Below are positions 48,902 through 60,419 of a stretch of 64,000 nucleotides of DNA, piece after piece (within the stretch, counting starts at the first letter, position 1; each line of letters begins with the position of its first letter). The DNA is taken from positions 22,325,942-22,389,941 of the forward strand of contig CM119268.1 in NCBI GenBank assembly GCA_051294375.1, read 5' to 3'. This DNA is from Paraspadella gotoi (lineage: Eukaryota; Chaetognatha). The position numbers and the translations under genes are program-made. The notes beneath the pieces are model-generated. The model saw nothing but the letters and a program-made list of their open reading frames with translations. It was not told where the DNA came from and made no database searches.

Positions 48902-49855
48902 GTTAAGCCCTAATCACCGTCATCCGTTTATTTTATTCTAAACCCCTATCCTCAATCTTACTTATTCTAAAGCTCCCTATTACTCACCTTACTACTACCA
49001 TTTACCTTTATTTATTCTAACTACTAATTCTCCTTTACATCGTACTATACCTACCTCATCTATTGCTTATATTCTAACTCCACCTTCATCCCTTTATATT
49101 ATCTAAGCCTCTAATCCTCAATCCTTTATTTTTCTAACCCTAATCCTCATGCCTTTACTTTATTCTAAGCCCTAATGCTCTTCATGCCTTTATTTATTCT
49201 TAACTCTCTAATTCTACATCCTTTACTTTATTTCTAAGACCTTAATGCCTCATCTTACTATTGGTAAGGGCTAATCAGTCACTTTATTATTCTAAGACCC
49301 ATTCCCTAATCTTTCTTTATCTAGCCTTTACCATCTTATTTAGTGCTAACCCCTAATTCCTCATCCTTTACTTTACTTCTAATACGTAATCCTCCTCCTT
49401 TACTTTATTCTACCCCCTAATTGCCCATCATCTTTACCTTTACTTCTAAACTCCTATAATCCTTTCCATCCTTTTACTTTATTCTGCTACCTCTAATCCC
49501 TCATCCTTGTATTTTATCGTACCTACCTATTCTTCTTTTTGTAACCCTAATCCTCATCCTTTACTTTATTTCTAACTCCTAATCCTCTCATCCTTTACTT
49601 TATCTAAATCTCTAATCCACATCCTTTACTTTTATTCTAACCTACTAATCCCTGCATCCTTACTTATTTCTAACCCCTAATGCCCACATCTTTACTTTAT
49701 TCTAACTCCTAATCCTTTCATTTCCTTTACTTTATTTCTAACCCCCTAATCACACCATTCCTTTACTTATTCTAAACCTCTAATCCCGTCATCCCTTTAC
49801 TTTATCGCTTAACCCCTAATCCTCATCCCTTTATTTTAACTATTTCACAGCTCTA
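48902..49855 (-). repeat. Second stretch of the telomere-like minisatellite
   Basis: Same CTAATCC/CATCCTTTACTTTATTC units as 47300-48660, noisier, and followed by the same 220-base unique flank (compare 48650-48876 with 49845-50065). Probably the same locus assembled twice across the 25-N gap. Confidence 0.6.
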
Positions 49856-50983
49856 CAGGAATCCGTTTTTAAAAATACAATTATTTTTTAAAAAAAATTT
49901 TGTTATTTATATATATTAATAAATATTTAAAAAAGCTTCAGGTAACATACCCAATAACTAATTCAACAAGTTGCATTGAAATCGATTTCAGTAATAGAAG
50001 GAAAAAAAGAAAGTTTTTTGAGAAAATAGAAGTTATAAAAATTTTTCATTTTGGGCCGCCCTGACTATTATATAAGGAAGTATAATTAACATTCTAATAA
50101 CTGTGAAATATATTAAACTTTTGACTTTCCATTAGTGTAAATTAATCCAATTTAGTCTAATAATATTATAAATCAAAGTAATCTTAAAATTGTTCATACT
50201 TAGTTATATAAGATTATTAGTTTTATTTAATATTATATATGTAGAAATATATTTATTTTTATGTATAATTTATAAAACAAATAACCTCTCAATTTCGGAA
50301 GTACCTAATGATGCCTGAGGCGGGCTGACATCTCATCAATTTGGCTTAAGGGGCTTCGGACCCTCAGTGGAAGCCTCAAATCCACTGGCGCGTTCTAAGT
50401 AAACGTCCGTCACGCTTTGCCCATTGACAAAGTTTGCTAATATATTCATTTTTAATTTTGATTCTTTCATTAAGTTGGTTTTAAAATTAAAAAAAAACTG
50501 TAAATAATTTTAAGCAAATGAATTTCGCGCTTTTTTATAGTCATTTTTAACCAACTTAAATGACGAAATTCAAATCTGCTATGAAATTATATTAATGTAT
50601 CTAATCAAAATGATGAGATATCATTAAATCAGTCAATTTGAGTTAGATACATAACTTTTTTTTTATATCTTTTTTAATTTTTTTCTTTTTTTTTTTTTTT
50701 TTGTTTTTTTTGTTTTTTTTTTTTTTATTTTTTTTTTTTTATTTTTTTGAAGTTTTTGTTTTTTTTTTTTATTGTTTTAATTTTTGCTTGTATGTATATT
50801 TTTTTTTTTTTTTGTTTTTTTATTTTTTTTTGTCAAAAATACATGAAGTAAAAGCATTATACAGACATCACAGGGAAATATTTTTGAGCAACTACATCAA
50901 AGAAATATGTCCACTAATGACAAATTAAAAAAAGAAAAGAAAAGAATTGAGGAATATTAGATCTATATTATAACATAAACGAA

Positions 50984-52215
50984 TTAATATGATTCAGATC
51001 TCTTTGCGCAAAACGAATTCGCCTGCTTCTCAAATAGGGGCAGAAGATCCCAGCCCCGAACCGTTCGGCTGTCGTTTGAAGCGGGCATGTTCGCAGAGGT
51101 CCCATGACCTAATGACCGCTGTCTTCTCGGGAACGGAGAGTCTTCCGCGAAGCCGAGTCTGAATGGAACCGTCCATTCTGTTCCATCATGAAGCAATCTG
51201 AAGCGCGTGTCGAGCGGTGGAGCATTTTTCATCGAAGCGGGCAGAGATTGAAGCGCTCTGCCATCCGGGTTAAGTCGGGGCGCACGAGGAGCGAAGACGG
51301 CTGGAGGAAGGTACGGCGGGGTTGGAGCTGGAGGAGGGATTAGCGCCGGGACCGGCACCTGCGGAGGAGATTAGCGGGCGGAGGAATGGAACGGGCATCA
51401 TACGGAGGGACTGCACCGCAGGAGGGGATTTAGCGCCGGCAGGATGGATCGGGCGATACATCGGAGGGTTTGGCGGGTGGGCTGGTGGACGGAAATCATT
51501 CGGAGAGGTTTGCGCCTGGCTATATGGGATGGACGGGCACGATCGGAGTGGTTTGGCGCCGCTGGTAGGACGGGCAATTCATCGGAAGGGGTTTGGCAGC
51601 CAGCTGGTGGAGTGGATCTGGTGAGTTGGCATGACGGAGGGCAATCGGGGTTGGTCGCCGCGGTGGACGATCATCGCAGGATTGGCGTGAGCATGTCATT
51701 GGTCGGTGCATTGGCCCGCGCAGGGATGGACAGTTCATCCGCGTCCGAAGGATATAGCGAGGCACCCGCTGGCCGGGCGCTCTGGAGAGCAGCACGCGCA
51801 AATTGGTTGGTCACCCGCAGGAAGGTTATCGGCACCGTAGGTGGGGATGGGAACCACAGGTGGATTGCGCGGGGTACCATCGGCGAAGTTGGAACGGCCG
51901 ACGGGATGGGCACGGCGGGCCAGGCGGGGAAACCCCAAGTAAAGATCGGCCGACACCGGAGGCCCACGCGGGCGGCGGGAGCGGGGCCTGCAGCCAGCAA
52001 CCCAGGTCCTAGCCAGGCCAAGGTTGCCTGACGGACGCCAGAGAACGGAAGGGAAGTCCCATTGTGGTTGAGATCCGGTTTGGTGAAACATTTCGTTTTT
52101 CAAAGGGATTGAAATCGCGAGAGAGAGACGATGACGAAGGTTGATTTTGAGAGAACTTGATAGAGCAGAGAAGTGGAGAGGAAATTATGTCAGAGTTTTT
52201 TGTGAGAAAAATCAC
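50984..52215 (-). pseudogene. Noisy copy 1 of the Pro-rich repeat ORF
   Basis: The same Pro/Ala/Met-rich reading frame as 57291-57874, broken by many one- or two-base indels. It extends further 3' and shows an additional C-terminal part (PPAPTPPYLPP, NAPPLDTRFRLLHDGTEW, VPFRLGF). The indel pattern looks like uncorrected long reads rather than decay, because copy 2 has different indels in the same places. Confidence 0.35.
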
Positions 52216-53395
52216 AGGATCGATGATATGACGACGAGAGAGGAGAGAGTTTGTTAAGATAGAACTTTTTTCCCGGAATGGAGATGAAATCTTTGGGAAA
52301 CGTCTCCTCTTTTAAAGGTAAACGGGAGCCGCGGAAGCAAGAAGCGAGGAGATACGCGAGAGAGAGAGAGAGAAGCAGAGAGAGAGAGAGAGAGGAGAAG
52401 AGACAGGTATGAAGCCCGAAAGCGCAAATGGAGATCGAGACAATTTTGACTGACTATATAAGGAATATAATTAAATCTAATACATAGTGAAATATATTAA
52501 ACTTTTACTTTCATTAGTAAATTTAATCCAATTTAGTCTAATATAATAAATCAAGTAATCTTAAAATTGTTCATACTTATTATATAAGATTATTAGTTTT
52601 ATTTAATATATATATAAAATATATTTATTTTTTTATAATTTATAAAACAAATAACCTCTCAATTTTCGGAGTACCTAATGATGCCTGAGGCGGGTGACAT
52701 CTCATCAATTGGCTTAAGGGGCTTCGGACCCTCAGTGGAAGCCTCAAATCCACTGGCGCGTTTAAGTAAACTCCGTCACGCTTTGCCATGACAAAGTTTG
52801 CTAATATAATTCATTTTTAATTTGATTCTTTCATTAAGTTGGTTTTAAATTAAAAAAAAACTGTAAATAATTTTAAGCATGAAATTTCGGCTTATTTTAA
52901 GTATTTTAACCAACTTAATGACGAAATTCAAATCTGCTATGAATTATATTAATGTATCTAATCAAAATGATGAGATACATTAATATCATCATTTTGATTA
53001 GATACATAACTTTTTTTTTAAATCTTTTTTAAATTTTTTTCTTTTTTTTTTTTTTTTTGTTTTTTTTTTTTTTTTTGTTTTTTTTTTTTTTAATTTTTTT
53101 TTTTTTAAATTTTTTTGAAGTTTAAATTGTTTTTTTTTTTTATTGTTTTTTTTATTATTTTATTGTTTTCTTTTTTGTTGGTATATTTTTTAGTTTTTGT
53201 TTTGTTTTTTGTATTTTTTTTTGTCAAAAAAATACATGAATAGAAAGCATTGATACAAGACAATCTACAGGGAAAGTATTTTTGAGCAACTACATCAAAG
53301 AAATATGTCCACTAATGACAAATTAAAAAAAAAAAAGAAAAGAAATTGAGGAGATCATTACGACTATATTATAAACATAAACGAATTAATATGAT

Positions 53396-54647
53396 TCAGA
53401 TCTCTTTGCGCAAAAACGAATTCGCCTGCTTCTCAATAGGGGGCAGAAGACTCCAGCCCCGAACGCGTCGGCTGTCGTTTGAAGCAGGGTCATGGTGTGC
53501 GCAGAGGTCCCATGACCTAATGACCGACTGTCCTTCTCGGGAACGAGAGGAGTCTTCCGCGAACAGACCGAGTCTGAATGGAACCGTCCATATCTTTTGC
53601 CTCATGTAAAGCAAATGCTGAACTGGCGTGTCGAGCGGTGGAGCATTTTCAATCCGAAGCGGGCAGAGATTTGAGCGCTCTGCCATCCGGGTAAGTCGGG
53701 GCGCCACGAGGAGCGAAGACGGCTGGAGAAGGTACGGCGGGGTTGGAGCTGGAGGAGGGATTAGCGCCCCGGGACGCGGGCAACCTGGGCAGGAGATTAG
53801 CGGGCGGAGGAATGGTACGGGCATCATACGAGGGACTGCACCGCAGGAGGGATTTAGCGCCGCAGGATGGATGCGGGCGATCACATCGGAGGGTTTTGGG
53901 CGGGTGGGAGCTGGGTGGACGGAAATCGTAATCGGAGGAGGTTATGCGCCTGGCTATATGGGATGGACGGGCACGATCGGAGTGGTTTTGGCGCGGCGCT
54001 GGAGGACGGGCAGTCATCGGAAGGGGGTTTGGCAGCCAGCCTGTGGGTGGATCTGGTGATCATACGGAGATGGGGTTGGTCGCGCTGGACTGCATGTCAG
54101 ATCTTGAGATGCATTGGTCGGTGGGCCCGGCAGGGATGAGCGTTCATCCAGCGCCGAAAGGCATTAGCGAGGCACCCCCGCTGCGCCGGGGCGCCTGGAG
54201 ACGCCCAAGCACCGCAAATATGGTTGGTCACCCGCAGGAAGGTTATCGGCCACGTAGGTGCGGGATGGGAACCACAAGGGCTGATTGCGCGGGGTACCAT
54301 CGGCGAAGTTGGAACGGCCGACGGGATGGGCACGGCGGGCCAGGCGGGAAAACCCCAAGTAAAGATCGGACAAGACACCCTGGAGGCCCACGCGGGCGGC
54401 CGGAGCGGGGCCTGCAGCGCAGGCAAACCCAGGTCCTGCCAGGCCAAGGTTGCTGACGACGCCCAAGAGGCAACGGAAGGGAAGTCCCATTGGGTTGAGA
54501 TCCGAGTGGGAAACATTTCGTTTTCAAAAGGATTGAAATCGCGAAGAGAGAGACGATGACGCAAGGTTGATTTTTGAGAGATATCTTTGATAGAGGCAGG
54601 AGAAGTGGAGAGGAAAACTGTCCAGAGATTTTTGTGAGAAAAATCAC
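53396..54647 (-). pseudogene. Noisy copy 2 of the Pro-rich repeat ORF
   Basis: Collinear with 50984-52215 over its full length, including the C-terminal NAPPLDT and WTVPFRLG segments, again with scattered frame-breaking indels. Flanks on both sides are duplicated too. This points to redundant assembly of one locus. Confidence 0.35.
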
Positions 54648-54819
54648 AGGACGAGATATGACGACGAGAGAGGAGAGAGAGTTTTGTTAAGATAGGAACT
54701 TTTTCCCCGGAAGGAGATGAAATCTTTGGGAACGTCGACCTCTTTTAAAGGGACGGGAGCCCGCGAAGAAGCACCAGGAACGCGAAGGAGAAGAGAGAGA
54801 GAAGAGAGAGAGAGAGAGA

Positions 54820-54856
<37 letters not shown>

Positions 54857-56492
54857 ATGAAGCCCGAAAGCGAAATGGAGATCGGAGACATAACATGACA
54901 ATGACAAGACGACGAACGATGATGAAGACGATGAAAAATGAAAACCCACGATACGGCGGAGAACTATAAAATTTAGACGAAGAAACATTTTTTAAGATAA
55001 AAAACAATGAAAATTGGTAGAACCATTTAAAATATTTAATACAATCCTTTTGTAGAGGGCTCAAGTCTAAAAAAAATGATGTTCCCTCTTTGATAGAAAC
55101 CCTAAAAAAATCCCATCATGTAGAATTAGCCATGAACCTTGTAAATCATCCTGAAACAGCAATTGAAATAAAAACCGAAACTGATTGATTATCTTACACA
55201 CCGGAAATTTATAAAACCGAAGAAATGCAAACCTAAAATGCAGTAATCTAGGTACCTTAGAAAAAACCAAAAATAATAAAAAAAATTTAGAAAATAAAAC
55301 CTGGAAATTTAAAACCTAAAGAATTCTTTTACTTTTAATTTCTTATATTTTTATTTGATTCTTAGGCTGGTCAACGAATACGAGAATTTTTTTTTTAAAA
55401 ATTGTTATGAAATTTATTTATTAGAACTTAAAAAGATTAAAAAACAAGAAAGCCTGATTACTTTTTTTTTCCTTTCCCCCCATACAATAGGCAAGAGATC
55501 ATTCAAAAAGGAAACGAGAAATAGCAAAAGTTCGTAATTAACAATAAGCCTTTAAACCACCAATAGACTTGTCGCAAGTCAGGGAGCAAGATAGCTTATT
55601 TATTAATGAAGGATAATTTTTATATTCGGTGTATACCAATTTCATAAACTTCAAGCTTTTTGATGCCGGGCGAGTATACAATATAGTATTCCCCCAATCT
55701 AATACTTATGGGAGTTTGTCTTTTTCATTACAATTGAACATTATTTTTAAAATCATTCATAAACACACCATTTTGATAGGGGAAAGCCAGGTACTCGGGA
55801 GTGAAATAAACAGACTGTGAGAGAGTCTTGGACTGGTGAGAGAGTCTTGAATTGAAAAGATTGCGCCAGGGACGCATGCCTATGGGTCATTATCTTGTAA
55901 AGTTAAATGGAAGGCCTATAAATAACCCCACCAAAGCCTGTCCCAAAGTCCAAAGACAAATATTTTTTTTTTAGAGATAACTACATATTTTTAGAGCAAC
56001 GGACAATATATAACATTTTGTATTAAAAGTAGAGGTTCTGATACCACGAAAAAATTATATTATGTTGTCATGTTTTTTGTCAAACTATTCCTAAAAATAT
56101 TTTCTTACACTTCCTGGAAACTTCGGTTTCAACAAACAAGATGCAGTCGAACACCCAGACGGCCACCTGGCAATTCCCCCTCATGTGCAAATAATGGTTA
56201 AAAATAAAAAAAAGCTTCCGGGATAAGACAGATAACAATGTTCAAACTTGGGAAGAACATAAGGAAGAAAAAGGAAAAGAGAAAAGGGAAAAAAATAGAT
56301 AGAAAGAAGAAAAAATAATATTGGGTTATCGAACCTGAATCAAAAATCTAGCGACAACTCCTCGACTTTCACAATATACATCGGAAAAGTAGAACATGAC
56401 GTCAGCCAGAAGATCAAAATGGACGAGAGAATCGATTGACCGAGAGAGGAGAGAGAGGAGAGAGAGGGAGAGAGAAGATAGAGAAAGAGAGA

Positions 56493-56541
<49 letters not shown>

Positions 56542-56734
56542 TGTGAACACTATGAACATGAATAAGACTAAACCCGAGCGCAATTTTACTGAGGTCATGA
56601 GGTCCTTACGTTTACGAAAAACTAAGGTAACGGAAAAAGTCATTTTTAAAAACGTAGAAAAAGAAAATTTTAAAAACTATGTGCAGACTTATCAAATTGA
56701 GAGAGAGAGAGGAAGAGCAGAGAGAGAGAGAGGA

Positions 56735-56782
<48 letters not shown>

Positions 56783-57290
56783 GAGATGGCGATTCCGATC
56801 TCAAAATCGAGTTCGTTAAAACAAAAGACCAGAGACAAAAAGGAAAACAAAACCGACTCATGAAACCTTTGTTAAGCCCCTCCATATGCAGAATTCAGCC
56901 CTGATTCGCGCAGAGTGCATACCATGACCCGATCGGGGGTCAGGAAACGCTCCCCACCCTTTTCAACCACCAGGAGCCTTTTTTTTTTTTTTCCTCGCTT
57001 GTTCCTTCGTTGGGGGGGCCGAAAATACGATATCACAATGGCAGTGACAACAGTGACAATGATAATATCGTCCCGATTCTCGCTGTTTGCAAATTTCTCC
57101 TCATCCTCTCTCTCTCTCTCTCTTCAGTCTCGTCACCGTCTCATCCTCATCTCTTTCTCTTCTCCTCTCCATCTCTTCCTCTCTCTTCTCTACCACCCGA
57201 TCTCATCTCTCTCTCTAATCTCTCATACCTCACCTCTTGCCCCTCATCTCCTCTCTCTTTCTCCCNNNNNNNNNNNNNNNNNNNNNNNNN

Positions 57291-57874
57291 GGTGGACGGG
57301 CATCATCGGAGGGTTTGGCGCCGCTGGATGGACGGGCATCATCGGAGGGGTTGGCGCCGCTGGGTGGACGGGAATCATCGGAGGGGTTGGCGCCGCTGGA
57401 TGCATGTTCATCGGTGGATGCATTGGCGCCGCAGGATGGACGTTCATCGGCGCCGAAGGATAGCGAGGCACCGCTGGCGGCGCTGGAGAGGCAGGCACCG
57501 CAAATTGGTTGGTCACCGCAGGAAGGTTACGCACCGTAGGCGGGATGGGAACCACAGGTTGGATTGGCGCGGGTACCATCGGCGGAATTGGAACGGCCGA
57601 CGGGATGGGCACGGCGGGCCAGGCGGGAACCCCAGTAAAGATCGGCGCCACCGGAGGCCCAGCGGGCGGCGGGAGCGGGGCTGCACCAGGCAACCCAGGT
57701 CCTTGCCAGGCCAAGGTTGGCCTGACGACGCCAGGAACGAAGGGAGTCGCCATTGGGTTGAGATCCGAGTTGGGAAACATTTTCGTTTTCAAAGGATTGA
57801 AATCGCGAGAGAGAGACGATGACGAAGGTTGATTTTTGAGAGATTTGATAGAGAGAGAGTGGAGAGGAAAAATG
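57291..57874 (-). CDS. Pro/Ala/Met-rich repeat protein fragment (clean copy)
   Basis: An open minus-strand frame crosses the whole contig piece between two gaps. It encodes a low-complexity protein with PGLPGAAPLPPPAGPP, VPAWPAVPIPSAVPIPP, and about four 12-residue units of the form HPAAPTPPMMPV. The DNA under these is a 36-base tandem repeat (57291-57400). No signal peptide, start or stop is visible because both ends are gaps. It is compositionally like structural or matrix proteins, but that is inference only. It lies inside the long intron of the plus-strand gene, on the opposite strand. Confidence 0.4.
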
Positions 57875-58264
57875 NNNNNNNNNNNNNNNNNNNNNNNNNN
57901 NNNNNNNNNNNNNNNNNNNNNNNNNNNNNNNNNNNNNNNNNNNNNNNNNNNNNNNNNNNNNNNNNNNNNNNNNNNNNNNNNNNNNNNNNNNNNNNNNNNN
58001 NNNNNNNNNNNNNNNNNNNNNNNNNNNNNNNNNNNNNNNNNNNNNNNNNNNNNNNNNNNNNNNNNNNNNNNNNNNNNNNNNNNNNNNNNNNNNNNNNNNN
58101 NNNNNNNNNNNNNNNNNNNNNNNNNNNNNNNNNNNNNNNNNNNNNNNNNNNNNNNNNNNNNNNNNNNNNNNNNNNNNNNNNNNNNNNNNNNNNNNNNNNN
58201 NNNNNNNNNNNNNNNNNNNNNNNNNNNNNNNNNNNNNNNNNNNNNNNNNNNNNNNNNNNNNNNN
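57875..58264. other. Sequence gap (390 N)
   Basis: Unknown bases inside the redundantly assembled block; it cuts the upstream end of the clean Pro-rich ORF. Confidence 1.
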
Positions 58265-59031
58265 ACGACGATGATGAAGACGATGAAAATGACCACGATA
58301 CGACGACTAAAATTTAGACGAAAGAAAGATTTTTTTAGACTAAAAAACATGAAAATTGGTAGAAGCCATTTAAATATTATACAATCCTTTTGCAGTCCTA
58401 AAAAAAATAGATATTCCCTTGATTAGAATAACTAAAAAAATCCTCATTAGAATTAGTCCTGAACTGTAAATCCTGAAACAGAAATTGAAATAAAAACCGA
58501 AACTGATTATTATCTTACACCGGAAATTAAAACCAAGAAATGCAAACCTAATGCATAATCTAGTACCTAGAAAATAAAACCAAAAAATAAAAAAATTAGA
58601 AAATAAAACCTGAAATTTAAAACCTAAAGATTCTTTACTTTTAATTCTTATTTTCTTGGATTCTTAGCTGGTGAACGATACGAGCAATTTTTTTTTAAAT
58701 TGATTAATAAATATTTATTATTAGAACTAAAAGATAAAACAAGAAAAGCTGATACTTTTTTTTTCCTTTCCCATACAATAGGCCAGAGATCATTCAAACG
58801 AGAATAGCAAAGTTCGTCATTAACAATAAGCCTTAAACCACCAAAGACTGTCCAAAGTCAGGAGCAAGATAGCTTATTTATTAAATGAATGGATAATTTT
58901 TATATTGGTTGTACCAATTTCATAAACTTCAGCTTTTTGATGCTGGGCGGAGTACAATATAGTATTCCCCAATCTAATACTTATGGGAGTTGTCTTTTCA
59001 TACAATTGAAACATTCTTTTAAATATTATAC

Positions 59032-59731
59032 NNNNNNNNNNNNNNNNNNNNNNNNNNNNNNNNNNNNNNNNNNNNNNNNNNNNNNNNNNNNNNNNNNNNN
59101 NNNNNNNNNNNNNNNNNNNNNNNNNNNNNNNNNNNNNNNNNNNNNNNNNNNNNNNNNNNNNNNNNNNNNNNNNNNNNNNNNNNNNNNNNNNNNNNNNNNN
59201 NNNNNNNNNNNNNNNNNNNNNNNNNNNNNNNNNNNNNNNNNNNNNNNNNNNNNNNNNNNNNNNNNNNNNNNNNNNNNNNNNNNNNNNNNNNNNNNNNNNN
59301 NNNNNNNNNNNNNNNNNNNNNNNNNNNNNNNNNNNNNNNNNNNNNNNNNNNNNNNNNNNNNNNNNNNNNNNNNNNNNNNNNNNNNNNNNNNNNNNNNNNN
59401 NNNNNNNNNNNNNNNNNNNNNNNNNNNNNNNNNNNNNNNNNNNNNNNNNNNNNNNNNNNNNNNNNNNNNNNNNNNNNNNNNNNNNNNNNNNNNNNNNNNN
59501 NNNNNNNNNNNNNNNNNNNNNNNNNNNNNNNNNNNNNNNNNNNNNNNNNNNNNNNNNNNNNNNNNNNNNNNNNNNNNNNNNNNNNNNNNNNNNNNNNNNN
59601 NNNNNNNNNNNNNNNNNNNNNNNNNNNNNNNNNNNNNNNNNNNNNNNNNNNNNNNNNNNNNNNNNNNNNNNNNNNNNNNNNNNNNNNNNNNNNNNNNNNN
59701 NNNNNNNNNNNNNNNNNNNNNNNNNNNNNNN
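59032..59731. other. Sequence gap (700 N)
   Basis: Separates the two parts of the second redundant block. Confidence 1.
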
Positions 59732-59999
59732 TTAAACAAAAGACGAGACAAGGAAAACAAAACCGACTCATGAACCCTTTGTTAAGCCCCATATGGACCC
59801 ATTTCAGCCCCTCGATTCGCGCAGGTGCATCCATGACCCGATCGGGGTCAGAACGCTCCCCCCTTTTCACCGGAGCCTTTTTTCTCGCTTGTTCCTTCGT
59901 TGGGCCGAAAATACGATATCACAATGCAGTGACACAGTGACAATGATAATATCGTCCGATTTCGCTGTTTGAATTCTCTCTCTCTCTCTCTCTCTCTCT

Positions 60000-60120
60000 N
60001 NNNNNNNNNNNNNNNNNNNNNNNNNNNNNNNNNNNNNNNNNNNNNNNNNNNNNNNNNNNNNNNNNNNNNNNNNNNNNNNNNNNNNNNNNNNNNNNNNNNN
60101 NNNNNNNNNNNNNNNNNNNN
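60000..60120. other. Sequence gap (121 N) in a (TC)n run
   Basis: Preceded by TC repeats; lies 300 bases before the IQ-motif exon 60420-60480. Confidence 1.
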
Positions 60121-60419
60121 TCACCTCGTCATAAATATAATACAGTTCATAAGAATTCGAAAATCATTGATTAATTTGAATAATTTCAAGGGTTAACAGT
60201 TTTGGTTTATTCTTTTTAGTTTAACATTTTGTATATTATAATTTTTTAAATTTTACAGAGATAGTAAAGTTTTCCACTTTTAGTTTTTATCGAATCCCAA
60301 AAATATTTTGAAATTGACTCCTTTTTTTCTATCTAGTGTTTTCATAACACATAGACAAATCGCTCAGTTAATATGAATATATTAATATTAATTGTAAATT
60401 AATACAATATTTTTCCCAG

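Larger units (their letters stand above)
50085..54890. repeat. 2.4-kb segment assembled twice in direct order
   Basis: 50085-52440 and 52445-54890 are collinear throughout: AT-rich start, GGAGTACCTAATGATGCC segment, a poly-T tract, the Pro-rich ORF and a (GA)n end. They differ by dispersed small indels. The clean piece at 57291-57874 matches part of both. This is most likely a read-level redundancy. Confidence 0.7.
54895..59990. repeat. Second redundantly assembled block
   Basis: 54895-55760 matches 58265-59031, and 56815-57090 matches 59732-59990. In each case the second copy is shorter by many single-base differences and is bounded by N gaps. No independent gene seen here. Confidence 0.65.

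Noticed and set aside
50984-54647. Two paralogous Pro-rich genes in tandem
   Set aside because: Collinearity extends through non-coding flanks and differences are random indels, which fits redundant assembly better than gene duplication.
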